64,000 nt of DNA. It comes from Paludibacteraceae bacterium (GTDB lineage Bacteria > Bacteroidota > Bacteroidia > Bacteroidales > Paludibacteraceae). Each line of letters opens with the position of its first letter. Position 1 is the stretch's first letter. The notes under the pieces are model-generated. The model worked only from the letters and a program-made list of their open reading frames with translations. It did no database searches and had not been told where the DNA came from. The stretch lies in contig JAFSPA010000012.1 of the NCBI GenBank assembly GCA_017443145.1, positions 62,001 to 126,000 on the forward strand, in the 5' to 3' direction. Positions 26,489-33,124 of this stretch are shown here, piece after piece. Both the position numbers and the translations under genes were made by a program.

Positions 26489-28686
26489 TTGCTTACTACT
26501 AAGGCGTGAATCGATTGTTTGTATAAGCTCTCGAAGTCCTCAAAGCTCTCGAGTGGCACACTCCAAACGACGCAGTTGTTGGTTTTGACGCAAGCAGGAA
26601 CACCGCTGTCGGCAAAACGAGCCAACACGCGCTGTCCGGGCTTAGTCACTTGACCGGTTGCATTCTCGGCGCAGAGATACTGCGGATTAGGCGTTACCGC
26701 GAAGCGGTAGTTCTTATCTCTCAGCCGCACTTGTCCTGTTCGACTTGCGCGAGGCACACTGCCTAATAGCGCGCCGCTGACTAAGGTCTTGCCCGACCAG
26801 TTACTCAGTTCGGGTAGGGAGGTGATGGTGTCTTTGCCGTAGATTACGTCCACGATATCCCATCTTCCGTCCAAGCTGTCCAATGCCTCGCTGTTCATGC
26901 TCACGAATGTGTAGCCCAACTCTTGCAGCGCACGACCGTGCAGCACCGGATAATCGTGCGTATTACCCACTTGGCGTGTACCGGTTTGGTCGCGGTAACT
27001 CATACCCCAACCGCAGTCATCGTCGCTGATCCAATCGAGCGCGCGGTTGAACTCCCACTGTTGACCGATATAGATACCATCCTCACCGTCCGGAGTACTG
27101 TAACTATCTGGCTTGATACCGGCTTGCAGACTGTCTGCCCACCATTGGGGACCGGACGTCAGGTTGAACGCATTGATTATCAGCACCGACGGCTTACCTT
27201 TTTTGCCGACACATGCACTTAGCGTCTCGCTCGGCGCACTCGTTCCGCCTTCGTTGCCTGCTACCACGCGCACGTCGTATCGTACACCCTGTTTGGCGGG
27301 AAGATCATAACTCGTCTTCGTCGTCCGATCCACCTCTTTCCACGGACCGTCGTTCTCGCGCAGTTCCACGATATAATACGTCGGACTGGCACTCGGTTCT
27401 ATCGGGTCTATCGTCGGCAGCCAAGTCAGCTGCATGTCCGGTGAAATCGACATCTTTTGCACTTTCAGCGGCTGAACAACGAAGTCTGTTCCTACTTGCG
27501 AGTGAATCCATCGACCTATGCCCTTGTATATAGCGCGCGACACGTCGTGACGGAACTGCGGCTCCAGACCTAAACGAATATCCGCAAACTGCTTATGACT
27601 CAGTATCTCCAGCAACATCGACGGCACTTGGGTATAACGTGCCTCCGCATAGCCGGCGTTCTGCAACTCGCGCCGTTTCCAGTTCGGGTCATACGTCGCA
27701 CGGATATCCTCTACCACTTGTGTCTGAACATAATCCGCCAAGTCGCGGTTGAGGATACGACTGCGATTATTGGGGAACGTGCGCATCTTGTAGTAGTCGT
27801 TGATAGAGTAGATGGCGAGCGTGCCAATTGTCTGACTATCACCCACTTGCGAGTAGCCGTCCGTGTGAAGAGCAATAGACAAAGTCACCGGCACACCTTT
27901 CTGTTTCAGGTAGTTAACCCATAGTCCGCGGCAACGCAAATCGTCAATATAATCGTTGCGCACGCTATCTTTGGCGGGATTACTCTTATCGCTAATCGGA
28001 TTCCAAACGCTGTCCGGCACACCCGTATATTCGAGCCAGTATCGAGCTGCTTCTGCCCATCTCGGATAACCACTTGGTCCGATTTCACCGGCTTTCTCGT
28101 CCTTGCCGTAACGAGCACGAGGCCAGTGGACTTTTGCTCCTGCGCGCTCAAGCATCTGACTCACTTGCTCCGCATAGGACGTCGTGTACATATCTTCCAC
28201 CGTGGACCACATTGTCGCCCGTTGCAGCTTCCATCGGTCCTCATCGCGATTGAAATACACGCCGTGACTGGGCCAGAGTGCAATATGTTGTCCGTGCAGG
28301 TTACAGCCCATCTCGCGACGATTGGGTATAGGGTAGTGCTCTTCGTCAGGACGAGGCTGATAACGCTCTGTCACTAACTCATTTAGCTCGAATCCATCGG
28401 AATAAATAGTCACTGGAGCCGTGTCATTACCTGTTACCCACTTACTCACTTTGCCGCGCAAAATAGCAATCTCCTTCGGGCTGAGCGACAGACAGGAGAG
28501 TGTCTTGTTCGTATAGAGCCATATCTGATTATCGCGCGTCTTGAGCTGCGTCACCCGAACTTTCGGTATGCATCCAAGCTTGAATCCTGCCCAGTTATCC
28601 AGCGAGTCCGCCAATACATGCAAATCCACCGCATAACTCCCTGCAGCCACGAATAGCATCGTCGCCAACACGCACATCCTCCTCAT
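26485..28686 (-). CDS. Exported amidase_3-like protein with fibronectin-type domain
   Basis: 733 aa from ATG 28686, giving the signal peptide 'MRRMCVLATMLFVAAGSYA'; ATG 28713 is an alternative, whereas ATG 28743 overlaps the promoter. Residues ~115-460 look like an N-acetylmuramoyl-L-alanine amidase catalytic domain: 'LWPSHG', 'IALHTDGY' and 'PSMLLEILSHKQFADIRLG' follow the zinc His/Glu order. About 465-555 is a fibronectin type III-like module ('YYIVELRENDGPWKEVDRTT'). About 555-733 is a further alpha/beta domain resembling those of Bacteroidota 'golvesin/xanthan lyase-like' proteins. The probable role is cell-wall cleavage or remodelling. Domain calls are by eye. Confidence 0.75.
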   Translation of the reverse strand: MRRMCVLATMLFVAAGSYAVDLHVLADSLDNWAGFKLGCIPKVRVTQLKTRDNQIWLYTNKTLSCLSLSPKEIAILRGKVSKWVTGNDTAPVTIYSDGFELNELVTERYQPRPDEEHYPIPNRREMGCNLHGQHIALWPSHGVYFNRDEDRWKLQRATMWSTVEDMYTTSYAEQVSQMLERAGAKVHWPRARYGKDEKAGEIGPSGYPRWAEAARYWLEYTGVPDSVWNPISDKSNPAKDSVRNDYIDDLRCRGLWVNYLKQKGVPVTLSIALHTDGYSQVGDSQTIGTLAIYSINDYYKMRTFPNNRSRILNRDLADYVQTQVVEDIRATYDPNWKRRELQNAGYAEARYTQVPSMLLEILSHKQFADIRLGLEPQFRHDVSRAIYKGIGRWIHSQVGTDFVVQPLKVQKMSISPDMQLTWLPTIDPIEPSASPTYYIVELRENDGPWKEVDRTTKTSYDLPAKQGVRYDVRVVAGNEGGTSAPSETLSACVGKKGKPSVLIINAFNLTSGPQWWADSLQAGIKPDSYSTPDGEDGIYIGQQWEFNRALDWISDDDCGWGMSYRDQTGTRQVGNTHDYPVLHGRALQELGYTFVSMNSEALDSLDGRWDIVDVIYGKDTITSLPELSNWSGKTLVSGALLGSVPRASRTGQVRLRDKNYRFAVTPNPQYLCAENATGQVTKPGQRVLARFADSGVPACVKTNNCVVWSVPLESFEDFESLYKQSIHALVVSK

Positions 28687-28740
28687 TGCTATTTTTTCTA
28701 TTCTCTGTATCATATATCCACATTTATCCAAATTACCGCG

Positions 28741-28772
28741 CAAAGATACTGCTTTTTTTTGAACTATGCAAA
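28741..28772 (-). promoter_or_regulatory. Promoter of the amidase-rlmD-protease operon
   Basis: Minus strand: TTTG (28772-28769), 20 nt, TATCTTTG (28748-28741). It rules out the ATG at 28743 as a start. Confidence 0.82.
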
Positions 28773-28901
28773 TATTTTGGAAATATTATGCATTTTTGAA
28801 GCCGCTTTGAGGATGGTGTAGGCTCTGTTGCACGCTTCGCGGAAGCGATTGATTTTGTCGAGCTCGCCACCTTTAGGCGGATTTTTCTTCCAGTCGCTAA
28901 G
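28764..28901 (-). pseudogene. Possible 3' remnant of a lost gene
   Basis: A 45-codon open stretch between a TAA at 28902-28904 and a TAG at 28764-28766, without a start codon at its head. Its translation (begins LSDWKKNPPKGGEL and contains INRFREACNRAYTIL) has protein-like composition, with amphipathic helix character. It overlaps the -33 side of the amidase promoter. I do not recognise the family; it could be chance. Confidence 0.25.
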
Positions 28902-28966
28902 TTACTCTATCCATAATTGAAATATATTTAAGTTATACTAGTCTTCCGTTGGAATTAGCCTTCTAA

Positions 28967-29076
28967 CATACTAAGGTCATAGTTACCACATAGTAATCTC
29001 ATACTAATCACATAGTAATCACATACTAATCACAATCTAATCACATACTAATTTCATAGTAATTACATAGTAATGA
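28967..29076. repeat. Tandem array, 11-bp unit, ten copies
   Basis: Ten contiguous 11-bp units with consensus CATASTAATCA. The fifth base alternates C and G through much of the array (CATACTAATCA/CATAGTAATCA), giving a partial 22-bp higher-order period. The first two and last three units are diverged. Not coding in a sensible frame. Confidence 0.93.
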
Positions 29077-29236
29077 CATTATTTTATTTTTGTTGCAAAG
29101 GTACAACATTTTTGTGAGATGTGCAAGGATTTTTTATGATTTCATCATATTTTTGTGATTTTTGTTCATAAAAGTGGCGGATGGCATCCGCCTGAAACGG
29201 ACGAAGCAGACCTTTCTATGCGGAGGTCGCTCCTAA

Positions 29237-29282
29237 CGAAAGCGGAAGGACGCTCCGGACGAAAGCGGAAGGACGCTCCGGA
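29237..29282. repeat. Direct repeat, 23 bp, two copies
   Basis: 29237-29259 and 29260-29282 are identical 23-bp units beginning CGAAAGCGGAAGG and ending GACGCTCCGGA. The word GGACGCTCCGG also occurs in the helicase gene at about 22074-22084. Confidence 0.92.
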
Positions 29283-29346
29283 CCGCAAATATGCGAACAA
29301 AGGGGAGATTGAATATCCCGCATTAGATTTGGTGACAAGGGACAAA

Positions 29347-29448
29347 GAAACCGGAATATGATTCCGAAGGAATAGATGGAGAAACCGGAATATGATTCCG
29401 GAGGAATAGACGGAGAAACCGGAATACGATTCCGGGGGAATAGATGGA
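29347..29448. repeat. Tandem repeat, 34-bp unit, three copies
   Basis: Three contiguous 34-bp units (29347-29380, 29381-29414, 29415-29448), 2-5 differences between copies. Each contains an inverted repeat of the form CCGGAATATGATTCCGG, so each copy can form a small hairpin. It lies just after the stop of the LicD fusion gene on the opposite strand. Confidence 0.93.
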
Positions 29449-29468
29449 GAGAGAGGTGTTGTTAGTAG

Positions 29469-30854
29469 TTACTTATTGTTGGATTTTAATTTGCGCTTTA
29501 TGAAACGTTTAACTCGTTGGATTTGCTTGTTAATATAGTACCAGAAGAACAACTTGGATTGCAATCTGGCGTGTGGTCCACCCGGAATACGCCATTTCTT
29601 GCCGTAGTGATATTCTAATAGCGTTTCGGGATGCGCAGGAATAGTATGTATCTCACCTTGGAATTCATATTTCTCCGTAGTCTCAAAGAACGAGCGTGGG
29701 ATATATTGTGATTCGAGAAGACAATATCGTTTATTAAATGGGCTGATAGGTTCGTTAATGACATCAATGTCACATGTTATACCTTTATAGCTATATGTAA
29801 AAATCCACGGTAACACGTAGCATTCTAACTGAATATCATATTTAGCCAATTCAGGAGCCAAGTCCAAGCCTTTCTGCATGTCTTTTCGCCAAATCATGGT
29901 ATCCATATCGCTATCATGACCGATAAAGTCGTGCTCACGAATAGCACCCAATAACGTGCCATATGCTAAGAGCAACTCTATGCCATTTTCTTCGAAGACT
30001 TTTTTTAAGGTGTTTAGTAGATACTTTGCGTTCTCTTTGTTCATTCCGTGTGCGTGTCCGAGATATCTCTCGTTTCGATAGCACACAAAAGGTGTTTTGA
30101 GCATGTTTTTTACTCCAGTATGATACGTGTGCCGTTTGTGTTCTATTCGCACGCTCTGTTCAGCCATTTTTAAATCGGCCTCATCATCAATTTCGTACCA
30201 CTCCAAATCATCGACTTTGAGTATATATATGGGATATTTGGTAGTCGACACTTTCTGAAAGACCGGCTCATAACTACTGTGCTCATTCTTTGCTAAATCG
30301 CTTTCGAACTCACGACAAACTTCACGGAAGAACTTATTACTCACTTTATGAATACCTACGAGTTCTCCACATGCATTCAACTCATCATAGTTTTTTGACC
30401 ATTTGACGAATCGATGCTTATGGTCTTCTTCTACGAAATACGAATCTTGGAATTTCTTTACCGGAGTAGTCAAAATTGCTGAAGGATACCTGCATTCTAA
30501 GAGAGAAGTGATTGCTTTAGGCTCATAAATCAAGTCAGAGTCTAGCATCAAGAAATCTTCGTTTCCTATTATCTCACGGCAATTCCAAAGCGTATAGAGA
30601 CAATTAGTTTCAGCATAACGTGGACTATGACAACAGATTATCTCCGGATATTCTTCACATAAAGCCTCATATGTTTCTTTGTGATAACCAGTACCGATAA
30701 TAATACGTTCTATTCCACAAGAGATAAGTGTTTCAATAGATTGGATTACCATCGGAAAGCCGTTCACTTTCACAAATCCTTTCGGCACTAATTCTGTGTA
30801 TTTACCAAAGCGGGTTCCCATTCCCGCAGCCATAATAACTGCTGTACGTATCAT
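29469..30854 (-). CDS. Nucleotidyltransferase-LicD phosphotransferase fusion
   Basis: 461 aa with two domains. Residues 1-~240 are a LicC/GlmU-type nucleotidyltransferase: signature 'AAGMGTRFGKYTELVPKG', metal aspartates 'LMLDSDLIYEP', and a late 'YEIDDEADL'. Residues ~265-461 are LicD-like: 'LLLAYGTLLGAIREHDF' followed by 'GHDSDMDTM', and 'CDIDVINEP' with the conserved acidic residues. LicC makes CDP-choline and LicD attaches phosphocholine to glycans; in the fusion the same chemistry would act on choline or ethanolamine phosphate. It follows an aminotransferase-like gene by 3 nt. AT-rich compared with its neighbours, which suggests recent acquisition. The substrate is inferred. Confidence 0.85.
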   Translation of the reverse strand: MIRTAVIMAAGMGTRFGKYTELVPKGFVKVNGFPMVIQSIETLISCGIERIIIGTGYHKETYEALCEEYPEIICCHSPRYAETNCLYTLWNCREIIGNEDFLMLDSDLIYEPKAITSLLECRYPSAILTTPVKKFQDSYFVEEDHKHRFVKWSKNYDELNACGELVGIHKVSNKFFREVCREFESDLAKNEHSSYEPVFQKVSTTKYPIYILKVDDLEWYEIDDEADLKMAEQSVRIEHKRHTYHTGVKNMLKTPFVCYRNERYLGHAHGMNKENAKYLLNTLKKVFEENGIELLLAYGTLLGAIREHDFIGHDSDMDTMIWRKDMQKGLDLAPELAKYDIQLECYVLPWIFTYSYKGITCDIDVINEPISPFNKRYCLLESQYIPRSFFETTEKYEFQGEIHTIPAHPETLLEYHYGKKWRIPGGPHARLQSKLFFWYYINKQIQRVKRFIKRKLKSNNK

Positions 30855-30857
30855 ATT

Positions 30858-31964
30858 CTACTTGTTGTTATACAATGAATCTATTACTTGCATTACGTGC
30901 TTCATCTGCTGTGTTGTTCCAATCGTTATGCGGAAACAGTTATACACCATAGGTGCTTGAGTTGTATCGCGCGCAAAGATGTTATTATCCGCCAAATAGC
31001 TCAGCAGTTCTTTCTTTGAATCGTGGGACTTAAACTCTAGTAGTATAAAGTTTCCATGACTTAGATGGGTGACAAAGTAGTCATCATATTTTTTAGAAGC
31101 CTTGATAAAATAGTCTTTTCCTCGCTTTACTTCCTCTACATAGCTCCACATATATTCCACATCCGACAAAGCTGCGCACGCTGCTTCTTGCGCTAAAGTG
31201 CTTAAGTTTTTCGGATTGCGTATTTTATTGATAAATTGGATGTTATCCTTCGAAGCCATTAAGTATCCTAATCGAAAGTTGGCAAGCGCAAATGCTTTTG
31301 ACATAGTTCTGGAAATGAGGATGTTATCGTATTCCAATACTAAATTTTTACAAGTTACTCCAGAAAACTCATAATATGCCTCATCAATCAGGAATAGCGT
31401 ATCGGGATATTCTTGTAATAGATATTCTATGTAGTGCTTTGAATGCACATTTCCAGTCGGGTTGTTCGGGTTACAAATGTATACGACAGCCGGTTCTCGG
31501 GTGATGATATCATTTTCAAATCGCTCGGCATCAAATGTAAAATCGTCGTTATAGTAAGAGAAGTGTACATCAGCGCCATTCGCTTGGCATGTTAGTCGGA
31601 AGTTATCATATGAAGGAGCTAAAATCATCACAGGATCTCCGACGCTGATAAATGCTTTGCAAATATATTCATGTAGCACATCGGAACTGCCAAAATATTG
31701 TAAATTGTCTATTGGTAACTGGACGTACTCAGCAAGCAATTCCATTAATTCTGCATTATATGTAGCAGGGTATAGATTAAAGAACGAAGGTTGTTGCAGA
31801 ACTTTCATCACTCGTTCCATGACTTTTGGTGAAGGCGGTATAGTAGCTTCGTTCCAATCTAATTTAAGGATGTCGGCTCTTTCTTTCGGTTCAACTGTCC
31901 AAATCTTATGCGAAGCCAATTTGTATGGCTTTAGATTTCGCAGATACTTGTTAGGAAATTTCAT
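30858..31964 (-). CDS. HisC/CobD-like PLP enzyme (aminotransferase or phospho-amino-acid decarboxylase)
   Basis: 368 aa, fold-type I. Motifs: 'LDWNEATIPPSPKV' near the N-terminus, 'ICNPNNPTGNVHS', 'LIDEAYYEF' and the PLP lysine in 'SRTMSKAFALANFRLGY'. This is the histidinol-phosphate aminotransferase fold, which also contains CobD-type threonine-phosphate decarboxylase and the serine-phosphate decarboxylases of capsule loci. Coupled to a nucleotidyltransferase-LicD gene and away from any his genes, so a histidine role is unlikely. Making ethanolamine phosphate or another amino-alcohol phosphate for the fusion enzyme is a plausible guess. AT-rich island gene with a long leader. Confidence 0.8.
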   Translation of the reverse strand: MKFPNKYLRNLKPYKLASHKIWTVEPKERADILKLDWNEATIPPSPKVMERVMKVLQQPSFFNLYPATYNAELMELLAEYVQLPIDNLQYFGSSDVLHEYICKAFISVGDPVMILAPSYDNFRLTCQANGADVHFSYYNDDFTFDAERFENDIITREPAVVYICNPNNPTGNVHSKHYIEYLLQEYPDTLFLIDEAYYEFSGVTCKNLVLEYDNILISRTMSKAFALANFRLGYLMASKDNIQFINKIRNPKNLSTLAQEAACAALSDVEYMWSYVEEVKRGKDYFIKASKKYDDYFVTHLSHGNFILLEFKSHDSKKELLSYLADNNIFARDTTQAPMVYNCFRITIGTTQQMKHVMQVIDSLYNNK

Positions 31965-31996
31965 ATGCGTTCTATAGTATTCTTATAAATAATAAT

Positions 31997-32210
31997 CCCA
32001 TCTTAACATTGTGGCTGTTTGCCAAATCCATGTCAAGACGGGGGAGCTGTTCCGGTAGTCTAAATAAAAACGCGGATTCCATTATTGCTTATCCGCTGTT
32101 TGAGGTCCTAGGAAAACCCGTATATCCGAATAAGCAATGCAGAAACCCACGCTGTGTATATACGCGAAAACACGTGCACATCTGAAGTACACGCGAGTGT
32201 ATTATACACC
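31997..32210 (-). other. Candidate structured 5' leader RNA of the LicD cassette
   Basis: Minus-strand hairpins: a 13-bp stem, 32030-32042 with 31997-32009 (20-nt loop), and a 12-bp stem, 32127-32138 with 32084-32095 (31-nt loop). In both, the imperfect pairs are G-U on the minus strand but A-C mismatches on the plus strand, pointing to a minus-strand RNA. Nearby, GTGTA (32197-32201) can pair with either TACAC at 32188-32192 or TACAC at 32205-32209. The 13-bp stem is followed by an AT-rich tract just before the gene, so attenuation is possible. No TAnnTTTG promoter seen. Family not recognised. Confidence 0.5.
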
Positions 32211-32281
32211 CCATGAGCATCTACTACTACTTGTTTTCTAGATATACTGACTTTTTTGAAGTTTCCTAGGTTTCAAACAGT

Positions 32282-32306
32282 CAAAAACAAGCGTTAGCAA
32301 ACGCTT
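32282..32306 (-). terminator. Terminator downstream of the PIN toxin gene
   Basis: Minus strand: AAGCGTT (32306-32300), loop TGCT, AACGCTT (32295-32289), then GTTTTTG (32288-32282). Confidence 0.7.
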
Positions 32307-32373
32307 CAATTATTTCAATATGTCATCCCATTTTACGTCTCAGATCTGACGGTCGCGATACCTCGCGGCGGGG

Positions 32374-32778
32374 TTAGAGTTGTTTGATAAACTCAGCTAT
32401 TTTGATTATTTCAACCTTTGGCCAAGAAATCTTCTTCAAAGGATTGAAATGTTTATCATTGGTAACAATGTATTCTGCATCAGAGGCTACAGCACAATCA
32501 ACAAACTTATTATCGTCCGAGTCGGCAGGCAGTAACTCAAAATGCACATAGGTATTTTGCATAACAGTAGTGGTCAAGTTGGCTATTGCCTCCACCACAT
32601 TATGCGCAATAGAAGGTGTTGTCTTCTGTGCAAGAATCTCCTCATATTCCTCGAGGATGTCTGTATTTACGCACAAACTAATCTTGCCATCCAAGACTTC
32701 TTCCTACACTTTGTGGTACGGACTTTTGGACGGCAGAGCCTGCAAGAGACAATTGGTATCAAGGACGATGTATCGCAT
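32374..32778 (-). pseudogene. PIN-domain toxin with an in-frame nonsense codon
   Basis: The intact reading would be 134 codons from ATG 32778. It begins MRYIVLDTNCLLQAL with the first PIN aspartate, but codon 25 is TAG (32706-32704), after 'SPYHKV' and where the family usually has Trp. The frame then continues with 'GKISLCVNTDILEEYEEIL' and the later acidic residues 'DDNKFVDCAVA' and 'EYIVTNDKHF', so all active-site aspartates are kept on the two sides of the stop. Resembles the COG1569-type PIN RNase toxin. It overlaps the antitoxin gene by 20 nt. Truncation, readthrough or a sequencing error are possible; a product starting after the stop would lack Asp7. Confidence 0.85.
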
Positions 32779-32989
32779 AACGATAAGGAGTTCTCATACG
32801 TTCGTTACCCCATGCTTCAACGGTCTTCTCGTCAATAGTACCGTTCTCCCAAAGCGTATCAATCTGCTTCTGGGCTTTATCTGCAAAATAGCGCGCAAGC
32901 ATATTACGGAAGTCCATATAATCTCCCTCCGTATTAATTCCTTTTAGTAGATTAAGCACATCTAATTGTGCCATTTGCATGTAACTCAT
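32759..32989 (-). CDS. Antitoxin partner of the PIN toxin
   Basis: 76-aa acidic-helical protein (starts MSYMQMAQLDVLNLL; contains 'DKAQKQIDTLWENG' and 'TVEAWGNERMRTPYR'). It is similar in layout to the small antitoxins found directly upstream of COG1569 PIN toxins in Bacteroidota. It overlaps the toxin start by 20 nt and has its own promoter at 33015-33046. If the toxin is dead, this may be a relic still able to bind its promoter. Identified mostly by context. Confidence 0.7.
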   Translation of the reverse strand: MSYMQMAQLDVLNLLKGINTEGDYMDFRNMLARYFADKAQKQIDTLWENGTIDEKTVEAWGNERMRTPYRYAIHRP

Positions 32990-33014
32990 AGTGACATATT
33001 TTCATTTCACGCTG

Positions 33015-33046
33015 CAAAGGTACGACTTTTTTCTGATACTTGCAAG
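33015..33046 (-). promoter_or_regulatory. Promoter of the toxin-antitoxin unit
   Basis: Minus strand: CTTG (33046-33043), 20 nt, TACCTTTG (33022-33015); antitoxin ATG at 32989. Confidence 0.75.
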
Positions 33047-33071
33047 AAAAATGATAAATTTGTTGAAAAAA

Positions 33072-33103
33072 TTTGCATATATGCAAAAAAAGCAGTATCT
33101 TTG
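33072..33103 (+). promoter_or_regulatory. Promoter of gcvP operon
   Basis: TTTG (33072-33075), 20 nt, TATCTTTG (33096-33103). Its -33 box is 25 bp from the divergent one. Confidence 0.82.
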
Positions 33104-33124
33104 CACCCAAATTTGTGAATGTGT

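Larger units (their letters stand above)
28749..29468. other. 720-bp gene-free, repeat-rich intergenic region
   Basis: No credible gene. Contents in order: the amidase promoter; a possible gene remnant (28764-28901); an 11-bp tandem array (28967-29076); an AT-rich stretch with 'TTGCAAAGGTACAAC' near 29092; a palindrome GGCGGATGGCATCCGCC near 29174; two 23-bp repeats (29237-29282); and three 34-bp repeats (29347-29448). The region ends at the stop of the LicD fusion gene. Both flanking genes are on the minus strand. An ORF of 68 codons over 29155-29361 is repeat-derived and not accepted. Confidence 0.7.
31965..32373. other. 409-bp gap between the LicD cassette and the PIN gene
   Basis: No gene. 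On the minus strand it holds, 5' to 3', a GC-rich patch (32342-32372), the terminator of the PIN/antitoxin unit (32282-32306), a weakly structured AT-rich stretch with two CCTAGG palindromes (32107-32112 and 32265-32270), and the structured leader described separately. Confidence 0.7.

Noticed and set aside
29155..29361. 68-codon plus-strand ORF over the repeats
   Set aside because: Coding sequence consists mostly of the 23-bp direct repeats; no start context or family.
28967..29448. CRISPR array
   Set aside because: The repeats are contiguous without unique spacers, units are 11, 23 and 34 bp, and there are no cas genes.
32186..32215. TATAAT-like sequence as a sigma70-type promoter for the LicD cassette
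   Set aside because: No TTGACA at the right distance, and such promoters are not the rule in Bacteroidota; the match is part of the TACAC/GTGTA inverted repeats.
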